From a bacterium (lineage in GTDB: Bacteria > UBA8248), in contig JAJEJD010000005.1 in the NCBI GenBank assembly GCA_022828125.1, positions 1 through 64,000 on the forward strand: a stretch of 64,000 bases of DNA, written 5' to 3'. The translations under genes were made by a program, and so were the position numbers. Numbering within the stretch: the stretch's first letter is position 1; the number at the start of each line of letters is the position of its first letter. The notes under the pieces are model-generated. The model saw nothing but the letters and a program-made list of their open reading frames with translations. It had not been told where the DNA came from and searched no databases. Below are positions 34,549 through 42,407 of this stretch, one piece after another.

Positions 34549-35205
34549 CTAGTCCGCGACAGGAAGCTCGCCGGGCGGGCGACCGGGCAGATCGCCGGTC
34601 TCCAGGATGCTGTCGATAACGTATCTGTATTGTTCCGCAGGCACCGCCCCGACCATCACCGCTTTGTCGTTCACGACGACGGAGGGGATGCCCGTTATCC
34701 CCAAGTTCGTGGCCTCCATGTATTCCTTGACGGCCTTTTCCTTCAAGCCCCCGCTCTCGAGAGCGTCGCGGTATCGGTCCATGTCCAGCCCGCTTTCCTC
34801 GGCCACGTCGCTCACCACTACCGGGTCCGAGATGTTGCGGTTATCCGTGAAGAAGGCAGCCAGAAGGTTGTCGTGGAATTTCTCCCACTCCTCAGGGCCC
34901 TGGAATCTCGCCGCCAGCCCGGCTTCGGCCGAGGGCATCGAGCAGTTCGGGAACTCCTCCTCGCTCTCCCACGGGGTGAAATCGCCGGAATCGGGCTGTG
35001 AGTCCGCGTTATTCCAGTGGTTTCTGCGGTAATCGTTGAATACCGCCGTGGGGTCCGGCTCGGGCCTCAGCATGAAGACCCTGTACTGGATGTCTACTTT
35101 ATCGCCGTATTCTTCCTTAATCTTCTTCAGGCGCACGGCCGAGTTGAAGCACCAGGGTCACAAGAAATCGCTGTAAACGGTGAACCGCACGGGGGCGTTA
35201 TCCAT
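34549..35205 (-). CDS. Putative selenocysteine-containing DsbA/FrnE-like oxidoreductase
   Basis: The ORF track stops short at GTG 35136, but the frame extends upstream to ATG 35205 (AAAGGAGAGAGAG before it) through one in-frame TGA at 35158-35160. The reading is MDNAPVRFTVYSDFL-[TGA]-PWCFNSAVRLKKIK. DsbA/FrnE-like proteins carry CPWC here, so the TGA replaces the first active-site cysteine, giving UPWC. The rest is a DsbA/thioredoxin domain with the helical insert and the cis-Pro loop GITGIPSVVVN near residue 175. A SECIS-like hairpin follows the TGA. The full product is 218 residues, cytosolic. Alternatives are a sequencing error or a nonsense mutation in a Cys gene; the exact position at the redox cysteine makes Sec more likely. 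Confidence 0.8.
35125..35149 (-). promoter_or_regulatory. Candidate bacterial SECIS hairpin
   Basis: Starting 8 bases after the TGA, the mRNA can form CUUCA/UGAAG, a 4-nt bulge ACUC (containing U), then GGC/GCC closing a CGUGC apical loop with G then U. The apical loop begins about 20 nt after the UGA, within the spacing known for bacterial SECIS elements, which need a bulged U and a G near the start of the loop. Structure was paired by eye. Confidence 0.55.
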
Positions 35206-35261
35206 TCTCTCTCTCCTTTGGCTCCGGGAGGATGCGACGGAGCCCGTTGATGAACGGCAGT

Positions 35262-36149
35262 CTATAGTCTCATGTGCCGCATATGCACCTTTACCTTCTC
35301 GCCGATGCCCGCTTCCAGGAACTGCGCGGCGTTTCCTTCGGGCACGAAGATCTCCAGCCGCGTCCAGCTGTTGAACTGCGCCCCGAGGTCGCCCGCCTTC
35401 ACCGCCTGATAGTATTCGCTCACCCCGTTAATCACGTGGCCGCCGATTTCGATGATCGGCAAGTGCGCGGCGTCGTCCTCGCCGAAATCGAAACGCCAGA
35501 ACGTCGTGGTGTCGATGTTCGTCACGAGGTTCCCGTAATGATCGACGTATATCACCTCGCCGGTGATGGTGTCGGCGTCCTCGAAGTCCACCGGGGGAAA
35601 ATCGAAGTGAACCGGGTCGGTGATGACGGAGCCGAAATCCTCGGGCGGAACCCCGCAGGAGAGATGCCCCGCAACGGGCGCGAAAATGTCCCTGCCGTGG
35701 AAAGTGGAACTCACCTCGTTCAGGAAAAACGCGTCTTCTTCGAGTTCTCTCGTCCACATGTAGAGCGGGTCGTCATACACGCAGGAGAACAGGCCGTTGT
35801 CCGGCCCCACGAAGTAATAGTTTTCCGTGGCGGCCATGACTCCCCTCCGGCTGCTGCCCACGCCCGGGTCGACCACCGCCACGTGAATCGTCCCGCGCGG
35901 AAAATAATGCGCCGATGAACCCAGGATCAACGACGCGGCCTTAACGTCGTACGGCTTGACGGAATGGGAGATGTCGACGATGCGGGCCACCGGGTTTACT
36001 GCCATCACGACGCCCTTCATCACGCCGACGTAGTGCTCATCGCTGCCGAAATCCGTGAGGAGCGTGACGGTCGGCTGCGCGTCGCTTTCCTCTTCGAAAT
36101 CGGACGCGCCCTCGTGAAAAGGATTCGGGCGCGATTGATCGTCCGTCAT
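35262..36149 (-). CDS. SAM hydroxide adenosyltransferase (DUF62, chlorinase/fluorinase family)
   Basis: 295 residues from ATG 36149. Motifs VTLLTDFGSDEHYVGVMKG, VVDPGVGSSRRG, YFVGPDNGLF and GEVIYVDHYGNLVTNI are typical of the SAM hydrolase family that cleaves S-adenosyl-L-methionine into adenosine and methionine using hydroxide. A halogenase role would need other active-site changes and is unlikely. It overlaps the mtaB stop by ATGA and is translationally coupled to it. N-terminal ~30 acidic residues are probably disordered. Confidence 0.87.
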   Translation of the reverse strand: MTDDQSRPNPFHEGASDFEEESDAQPTVTLLTDFGSDEHYVGVMKGVVMAVNPVARIVDISHSVKPYDVKAASLILGSSAHYFPRGTIHVAVVDPGVGSSRRGVMAATENYYFVGPDNGLFSCVYDDPLYMWTRELEEDAFFLNEVSSTFHGRDIFAPVAGHLSCGVPPEDFGSVITDPVHFDFPPVDFEDADTITGEVIYVDHYGNLVTNIDTTTFWRFDFGEDDAAHLPIIEIGGHVINGVSEYYQAVKAGDLGAQFNSWTRLEIFVPEGNAAQFLEAGIGEKVKVHMRHMRL

Positions 36150-37558
36150 GACGCAAACTCCCCCCATAAGGCATCCGACCTTGCGGCGATGCGGGATAAT
36201 CCATTCTTCTCTGGCAAGGGCGCGAGCCGCACCGGAACCGTGCGGCCTATCCATTCGTCGGGCCCGGAAGCCAACACGCGAATGTAATTGTCCGACAAGC
36301 CGGTGAGCAGGCCGTCTTCCGCGCGGCGGCTCTCGAACAGCACCTCCGTTTCCCGCCCCGTTTGCGAGGAGACGAACGCCGCCCATTTCCTGCGCCCCAA
36401 CTCCTGCAACGCGCGCGCGCGTTTTTTCTGCTCATTTTTTGGAATTTGCCCCGGCATCCCGATGGCCGCCGTTCCCTCGCGCGGTGAATACGGAAAAACG
36501 TGCAGATAGGCCAGCGGCGATTCCCGCACCCATTCCATGGTTCGTTCGAACGCCTCTTTGCTCTCGTCGGGGAAACCGACGATGAAATCCCCGCCGAGGC
36601 AGGCCCCGTCAATTTTCTTCGCGATTTCATCGAACCTGCTCGCGCAGCGCGCGGCGGTGTAATTGCGGTTCATCGCCGCGAGCGTTTCATCGTCCCCGCT
36701 CTGGACGGGTATGTGGAAGTGGCGGCAGACGTACCTTCCCTCGTTCGATGAACTCGCACCGTACGCCTCGCTGGCGACAACGCGGATGAGCTCGCGCGTA
36801 AATTCCCCCGGTTCCACGGAGGAGAGCCTGAGGCGGAAAGTTCTTTCTATTCCGAGCAACCGGCTCACCAGGCGGCTCAGGGTGCTGCGCGGCTTGATGT
36901 CCCTGCCGTATGCGCCGAGATGAATCCCGGTGAGCACCAGTTCCTCGTGACCACCCGAAAGCAGCGTATCGGCGTGTTCCACGCATGAATCCACTTCCAG
37001 AGAGCGGCTCGCCCCGCGCGCGATGGTCGTCGCGCAAAAAGAGCAGGAAAAGTTGCACCCGTCCTGCACCTTGAGGTAGGCCCGCGTCCGGCTGCCGAAC
37101 TGGGGCAGGACGACGCTCTCGATATCAAGACTTTCCTCGATTGGTGAAACCCGCATCTCGGGCTTTTCATCTCTCTCATGGGGCTTCGCCAGTTCCTCGT
37201 GAAGATGTAGCTTTTCCCTGTTACCGAGCAGGAGATCGACTTCGGGGATCAGCATCCTCTCCGCGTTCGCCTGGGCGGAGCATCCTGCAATGACGACCCG
37301 GGCGTCCGCGCCGCCCGTCCGCCGTGCCCTGCGCGCCAGCCGTCTGCCCTCCCGGTCGGCCTCCGCCGTGACCGTACAACTGTTGACGACGTAGACGTCC
37401 GCCTCCCTGCTGAAAGGAACCAGCTCATATCCGGCTCCGGCGCACAAGTGCTTCATCGCTTCGCCCTCGGCGTGATTGAGCTTGCATCCCAGGTTCGCCA
37501 GGGCGAGACGCAGGGGTTTTGCGCTTGCGCTCTTCACGGCTTTGCTCGTCTCGTTCAT
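36146..37558 (-). CDS. mtaB: tRNA t6A37 methylthiotransferase
   Basis: About 470 residues, a radical-SAM methylthiotransferase. The N-terminal domain holds ALANLGCKLNHAEGEAM and VVNSCTVTAEADR with IAGCSAQANAE (three cysteines for the auxiliary cluster). The radical SAM motif DGCNFSCSFC is near residue 185, and a C-terminal TRAM-like segment follows. The NLGCKLNxxE form and TVTA point to MtaB rather than MiaB or RimO. It modifies t6A37 to ms2t6A37 in ANN-decoding tRNAs. Start is at 37558 (MNETS) or 37573. Confidence 0.9.
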   Translation of the reverse strand: MNETSKAVKSASAKPLRLALANLGCKLNHAEGEAMKHLCAGAGYELVPFSREADVYVVNSCTVTAEADREGRRLARRARRTGGADARVVIAGCSAQANAERMLIPEVDLLLGNREKLHLHEELAKPHERDEKPEMRVSPIEESLDIESVVLPQFGSRTRAYLKVQDGCNFSCSFCATTIARGASRSLEVDSCVEHADTLLSGGHEELVLTGIHLGAYGRDIKPRSTLSRLVSRLLGIERTFRLRLSSVEPGEFTRELIRVVASEAYGASSSNEGRYVCRHFHIPVQSGDDETLAAMNRNYTAARCASRFDEIAKKIDGACLGGDFIVGFPDESKEAFERTMEWVRESPLAYLHVFPYSPREGTAAIGMPGQIPKNEQKKRARALQELGRRKWAAFVSSQTGRETEVLFESRRAEDGLLTGLSDNYIRVLASGPDEWIGRTVPVRLAPLPEKNGLSRIAARSDALWGEFAS

Positions 37559-37856
37559 GCGGGCTACCTTCAAATGCTCAAAAATGCTACTTTTACAGCG
37601 AATCTTACGCTTTGCGCAATTTCACCCGCAAGGGCCGTTTCGCTTGACGGGGAAGCGGGGCAGTTGGTAGGGTAGGCTCGCCCGTGCGAGAGAGAAAGTT
37701 GTTTGCTGGGCCGGTTCACCGGGGACGCCGGACGGCCAATTCGCCCAAAGCGTTTTCCTTGGTCCCTTCCGTCGGGTATGATTCGGCTTCGTTTTCAGTT
37801 TTCATTACAGGTGTTGCTAGATTTTATTTCAGACGATTTGAGGAGAGTTTCCGTTT

Positions 37857-38723
37857 ATGCGTGGTTTTGACTTCGTAGCGCCGACGACCATATCGGCCAC
37901 ACTAAAAGCGGCAAAAGGCAGAAACACAAAGTTCATCGCCGGAGGAACCAACTTCCTGCCCGATCTGAGGCATCAGCACGACGGCCCCGCGAAAGTCGTC
38001 ATCGACCTGATGAGGGTCTCTGCGCTGCAGGGGATTTCCTCATCGAAGGGCCAAATCAAGCTGGGCGCCCTCGCGACGATGACGGATTTTCTGACCAACA
38101 AGATCATCCTCAAGGAAGCGCCCATTCTGGCGGCGATGTCCGAGAAATTCGCAGGCCCGATCATTCGTAACCGCGCCACGGTGGCCGGCAACATCATCGA
38201 CGGCGGCCCGGCGGCCGACGCCGTTCCTCCCCTCCTCGCCCTGAAGGCGAAAGTGAGGCTCGCCAGCGAAAAAGGAAGGCGAACGGTCGACCTCGATAAA
38301 TTCCTCACCGGATACCGGCAAACAGCCATCCGGTCCGATGAGTTGATCACCGCCGTGACCTTCCCCTCCCCCGGCAGGAACCACAAATGGGGGTATTACA
38401 AACTCGCCCGCAGAAACGCCATGGCCATCACAGTAGTGGGCGTAGCGGTCGTGTTGAAGGTGAGGCGCAAGAAGGTGGAGGAGGCGGGCATTTCGCTGGG
38501 CTCCGTTACGGCGGCTCCGATCCGCTGCTACGAGGCCGAGAAAATCCTTGAAGGCAACGTGGTGGACCTCGAACTGGCCCAGAAGGCCGCGGAGGCCTGC
38601 GCCGCCGTGGCGACGCCCATCGACGACATTCGCGCATCGGCGGAATACCGCAAGCTGATGTGCGAGGTTCTGCCGCGCCGACTCATCTGCCAAGCGCTGG
38701 ATATTTCACAGGACAACGACTAA
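37857..38723 (+). CDS. coxM: FAD-binding subunit of a xanthine-dehydrogenase-family enzyme (CoxM-like)
   Basis: 288 residues. The FAD motif FIAGGTNFLPDLRHQ (about residues 25-40) and the second site GPIIRNRATVAGNIIDGGPAADAVPPL are characteristic of CoxM/HcrB/CutM flavoprotein subunits, which carry electrons from the molybdenum site to the 2Fe-2S subunit. A 44-base gap precedes the CoxS gene. The large molybdopterin subunit (CoxL) is not next to it or anywhere in the window, so the partner enzyme is unknown. Possible substrates are CO, xanthine-like or aromatic compounds. Confidence 0.87.
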   Translation: MRGFDFVAPTTISATLKAAKGRNTKFIAGGTNFLPDLRHQHDGPAKVVIDLMRVSALQGISSSKGQIKLGALATMTDFLTNKIILKEAPILAAMSEKFAGPIIRNRATVAGNIIDGGPAADAVPPLLALKAKVRLASEKGRRTVDLDKFLTGYRQTAIRSDELITAVTFPSPGRNHKWGYYKLARRNAMAITVVGVAVVLKVRRKKVEEAGISLGSVTAAPIRCYEAEKILEGNVVDLELAQKAAEACAAVATPIDDIRASAEYRKLMCEVLPRRLICQALDISQDND

Positions 38724-38767
38724 AGACTTCATCGTCTCTTGCGTATTTCATTGGAGAATCCTTGAAG

Positions 38768-39316
38768 ATGGCTACAACGAGCAAATCGAAACGAACCAGA
38801 AAATCGAGCACACCCGCATATGTGCCTCCCAAGAAGCTGCCCATTTCCTTCACCGTGAACGGCCAGGAAGTCACCGCCGAAGCGCCGGCGCATACCAGTC
38901 TCCTGTATCTGCTGCGCGACTTGGGCTTCACGGAAGTGAAGAACGGCTGCGAGGCGGGCGATTGCGGCGCGTGCACGATTCTGCTGGACGGTCTGGCGAT
39001 GAACGCATGCTGCGCGCTCGGCGTTCAGGCGGAAGGGCGTGAGATCACCACCGTCAAGGGCATCGGGACGGTAGACAACCTCCATCCGATTCAGGTGAAA
39101 TTCATCGAGCACGGCGCCATTCAGTGCGGTTTCTGCACGCCCGGAATGATTGTCGCCGCCAAGGAGTTGCTCGACATCAACCCGAACCCCAGCCGACACG
39201 AAATCAAGGCCGGCATCGCGGGCAACCTTTGCCGCTGCACGGGCTATGTGAAGATTATCGATGCTATCGAGGCCGCGGCTGAAGATCTTTCCTCGAAGAA
39301 AGGAAAAAGGAAATAA
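38768..39316 (+). CDS. coxS: 2Fe-2S subunit of a xanthine-dehydrogenase-family enzyme (CoxS-like)
   Basis: 182 residues. The plant-type 2Fe-2S motif GCEAGDCGACTILLDG (residues ~60-75) is followed by the second cluster motif CGFCTPGMI and CRCTGY. That pairs with CoxM. The ATG at 38768 is chosen over the long ORF start, which overlaps coxM and is unlike the family. An N-terminal 27-residue basic tail (KSKRTRKSS) is unusual for this subunit. Confidence 0.9.
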   Translation: MATTSKSKRTRKSSTPAYVPPKKLPISFTVNGQEVTAEAPAHTSLLYLLRDLGFTEVKNGCEAGDCGACTILLDGLAMNACCALGVQAEGREITTVKGIGTVDNLHPIQVKFIEHGAIQCGFCTPGMIVAAKELLDINPNPSRHEIKAGIAGNLCRCTGYVKIIDAIEAAAEDLSSKKGKRK

Positions 39317-39318
39317 AC

Positions 39319-40263
39319 GTGACTGCCTCAACAAACTCGACCAAAAAGAAAAAGGGTTCCGAACAGGGATTCAAGGATGTCGAAGACGTTCAGGAGTCGT
39401 TCCGTAAACTCGACTATATCTCTGACAGAACGCTGGCGACTACCCTCTTCCTGGCCACGAAACTGGAAAAACCACTTTTCCTCGAAGGAGAGGCCGGGGT
39501 TGGCAAAACGGAACTCGCCAAGGTGCTCGCGAGCGCGATGGATACCGAACTTATCCGCCTGCAGTGCTACGAAGGGCTCGACGCGAACTCCGCTCTCTAC
39601 GAGTGGAACTACGCGAAACAACTCCTCCACATCAAGATGGAGGAAGGCAGGGATTCGGACGCGAAGCAGATCGAACGGGACATTTTCAGCGAGCAATACC
39701 TCATAGAACGTCCCCTTCTTCGCGCGCTTCTGCGCTCGAAAGAAAAGCCGGTTGTCCTGCTCATCGACGAAATCGACCGATCGGATGAGGAATTCGAGGC
39801 TTTCCTGCTGGAAATTCTCTCAGACTACCAGATCACGATTCCGGAGATGGGAACCGTCCAGGCGGCCAGCAGACCCCTGGTGGTGCTCACCAGCAACCGG
39901 ACGCGCGAGATCCACGACGCCCTCAAGCGCCGCTGTCTGTATCTGTGGGTCGACTATCCCTCCTTCGAGAAAGAAGTCGAGATCATCACCACCAAGGTGC
40001 CCGGGGTCAGCGAGCGGCTGGCGGAGCAAATTTCGCGCTTCATGACCCAGGCGAGACAAATGGATTTCTACAAGCGCCCCGGCGTGGCCGAATCGCTCGA
40101 TTGGGCGCAGGCGCTCCTCGCGCTGCACCGCAATGAATTAGACGCCGACGCCGTACGTGAGACCATTGGCTGCATACTGAAATACCAGGACGACATCAAA
40201 CGCGTGGAGAGTGACGGTCTCGACAGCATGGTAGCGACGGCGCAACTGGCGCCCGACGCCTGA
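39319..40263 (+). CDS. coxD: MoxR-family AAA ATPase (CoxD-like)
   Basis: 314 residues. GEAGVGKTELAKVLA is the P-loop, VVLLIDEIDRSDEEFEAFLLEILSD the Walker B, and VLTSNRTREIHDALKRRC the sensor 1/arginine-finger region. MoxR/CoxD ATPases mature the molybdenum-copper or molybdenum-sulfur centre of CoxL-type hydroxylases, working with CoxE. Starts GTG 3 bases after coxS. This, with coxE next, supports a Cox-like maturation pathway although coxL is absent here. Confidence 0.88.
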   Translation: MTASTNSTKKKKGSEQGFKDVEDVQESFRKLDYISDRTLATTLFLATKLEKPLFLEGEAGVGKTELAKVLASAMDTELIRLQCYEGLDANSALYEWNYAKQLLHIKMEEGRDSDAKQIERDIFSEQYLIERPLLRALLRSKEKPVVLLIDEIDRSDEEFEAFLLEILSDYQITIPEMGTVQAASRPLVVLTSNRTREIHDALKRRCLYLWVDYPSFEKEVEIITTKVPGVSERLAEQISRFMTQARQMDFYKRPGVAESLDWAQALLALHRNELDADAVRETIGCILKYQDDIKRVESDGLDSMVATAQLAPDA

Positions 40264-40276
40264 TCCGGACAACTTC

Positions 40277-41542
40277 ATGGCAACTTCCATTCGCCCCATC
40301 GTTCAGGGCACCCTGCCCAAGCGCCGGATTCGCGTAAAGGGCCGGGGCCTCAAAGGTGAGATGATCGGCTTTTGCCGCATCCTCAGGCGCGCGGGCCTCA
40401 AGATAACCTCGGGCCGCATCATCGACGTTTTCCGCTGTTTCGATTCGCTCGACGCCACGAATCTCGACAACATCTACGTCGCGAGCAAGTCGAATCTCAT
40501 CTCGAGCCAGGACGAGAGCATGATATTCGACGCCGTGTTCCGGCAGTACTGGTTCGATGAGGAAGGAAACCCTTACTCGGGCGACGAATCGGTGCAGGTC
40601 GACACGCAGTTCGAAGAAGAGGGTGAAGGACAGGCCAGCGAAGGGGGCGGATCTTCGGAAGAAGGCGAGTCGGACGCCGAAGGCGAAGGGCAAGAAAACC
40701 CCGGGCTTCCATCGGAAGACGACGTTGAAAGCGCCGCCGAACCTGGCGAGCAGGGAGACGACGACGAAGGCGTGCCCTCCTACAGCCCCGCCGAAGTCAT
40801 ATCGGACAAGGATTTTTCTTCGCTGAACATGGATCAGGTCGCCGAACTCAGGCGCCTCATCGCGAAGCTCGTCCCCAAGCTCGCCACCAAAATCAGCCGC
40901 CGCAAACGGCCCGATATGCGCTCCCCCGAAATCGACATGCGGCGCAGCGTCAAGAGAAGCGTCCGCTCGGGCGGCGAGGTGCTGAAGCTCTTCCGCCGGA
41001 GGAGAAAGATACAAAAAACCCAGATCGTGCTCATCTGCGACGTCTCGGGTTCGATGGACAGCTACAGCCAGTTTCTGATTCAGTTTCTCTACAGCCTGCA
41101 GAACGAGATCAAATCGCTGCGCACGTTCGTCTTCAGCACGCGTCTTTCGGACGCCACGCCCTATCTGCGCCACAAGGACGTGAACACCGCTCTCAAGCGC
41201 CTCTCGATGGAAGTGCACGACTGGAGCGGCGGCACCCAGATAGGCAACTGCCTCAAAACGTTCAATTACGAATACGGCAGGACCATCCTGAACAGCCGAA
41301 CCATCGTCATCATCATATCGGACGGCTGGGACCGGGGCGACACGGATACGCTGGCGGAGGAAATGAACCGCCTCAAGAAAATCTGCTATAAGCTCTTCTG
41401 GCTCAACCCCTTGCTGGGCAGCCCCGGCTACCGCCCGATCGACAGAGGCATGCGAACGGCCCTGCCCTACTGCGATGAATTTCTGGCGGCCCACAACCTC
41501 GACAGCCTGATCGACATGACGAACAAGATCGCACGCATATAG
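40277..41542 (+). CDS. coxE: von Willebrand A domain protein (CoxE-like)
   Basis: 421 residues. A central highly acidic linker (about residues 100-165, EEEGEGQASEGGGSSEEGES) separates an N-terminal CoxE-type domain from the vWA domain with MIDAS motif ICDVSGSMDSYS (about residue 255) and IIIISDGWDRGDTDTL. CoxE works with CoxD in assembling the [CuSMoO2] or related cluster. 14 bases follow coxD. Confidence 0.87.
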   Translation: MATSIRPIVQGTLPKRRIRVKGRGLKGEMIGFCRILRRAGLKITSGRIIDVFRCFDSLDATNLDNIYVASKSNLISSQDESMIFDAVFRQYWFDEEGNPYSGDESVQVDTQFEEEGEGQASEGGGSSEEGESDAEGEGQENPGLPSEDDVESAAEPGEQGDDDEGVPSYSPAEVISDKDFSSLNMDQVAELRRLIAKLVPKLATKISRRKRPDMRSPEIDMRRSVKRSVRSGGEVLKLFRRRRKIQKTQIVLICDVSGSMDSYSQFLIQFLYSLQNEIKSLRTFVFSTRLSDATPYLRHKDVNTALKRLSMEVHDWSGGTQIGNCLKTFNYEYGRTILNSRTIVIIISDGWDRGDTDTLAEEMNRLKKICYKLFWLNPLLGSPGYRPIDRGMRTALPYCDEFLAAHNLDSLIDMTNKIARI

Positions 41543-41623
41543 CAACTCCTCTTTTCTTCTCATCTCATCTGGCTGTATAAATTGCACTTTTAATTGACCC
41601 CCTATCGTGGACAGGGAAAGAAA

Positions 41624-42286
41624 TTGGCGAATCTACTGATTTACACGGCGGACAACGGATTCGCGGACGCGCTGGGGCGCGCCCTGCGGCGAGAGGGCCA
41701 TTTCTGTAAAATGGTGCAGGACGAAACCACGGCTTTACAGGAAGTGCGCGCCAGGGGCCTGGCCCTCATCCTGCTCGATGACGCCCCCGCCCTGCCCAAG
41801 GTCGAGGAAATGCGGCACTGGACCACGCTGCCAATCCTCCTGCTCCTAGAGCCGGACCGCCTCGCCGTCGTTCGCACGCCCACCGAAGCCGACGACATTC
41901 TCGTGAAACCCGTCCGGGAAGAAGAGCTTTTGTATCGCGTCCGCAATCTATGCCATCCCTCGGGCCAGGATTCCGAAGGTGCGCGCACCCTCAAGAGCAA
42001 GGGGCTAACGCTCGATGAGAGCCGTTACGAGATCAGGCTCGACGGCGAGTTGATTGACTTGACGTACCGGGAATTCGAGCTTTTGAAACACCTGATCAAC
42101 AACCCCGAGCGCGTCTTCGACAGGGAACAGCTCTTGAACCTCGTCTGGGGAATCGACTATCTCGGCGGCCCGCGGACGGTAGACGTTCACGTTCGCCGCA
42201 TTCGCTCGAAAATCGAGGTCAGGGGATATTCGTTTATATCCACGGTGCGGGGAGTCGGGTACAAGTTTATCGGAGAATCATCGTGA
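41624..42286 (+). CDS. OmpR-type response regulator with degenerate receiver
   Basis: 220 residues from TTG 41624 (GGGAAAG upstream). The C-terminal winged helix (LTYREFELLKHLINNPERVFDREQLLNLVWG ... TVDVHVRRIRSKI ... TVRGVGYKF) is a clear Trans_reg_C domain. The receiver lacks the N-terminal acidic pair (IYTADNGF instead of LVVDDD) and the phospho-Asp context is LILLDDAP, though a Lys (ILVKPV) remains. It may be constitutively active or respond to something other than phosphorylation. No histidine kinase is adjacent. Confidence 0.83.
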   Translation: MANLLIYTADNGFADALGRALRREGHFCKMVQDETTALQEVRARGLALILLDDAPALPKVEEMRHWTTLPILLLLEPDRLAVVRTPTEADDILVKPVREEELLYRVRNLCHPSGQDSEGARTLKSKGLTLDESRYEIRLDGELIDLTYREFELLKHLINNPERVFDREQLLNLVWGIDYLGGPRTVDVHVRRIRSKIEVRGYSFISTVRGVGYKFIGESS

Positions 42287-42407
42287 CGCCTGATATCTTG
42301 CATTTCTTCGGAACGATGAAAAACCGGCGGCACGAAACCGGCGCGAAACATTCACGATATAGGCTGATTGTCCTTGTCAGGAACACCGGCTTTTATTGGA
42401 GCTCATA

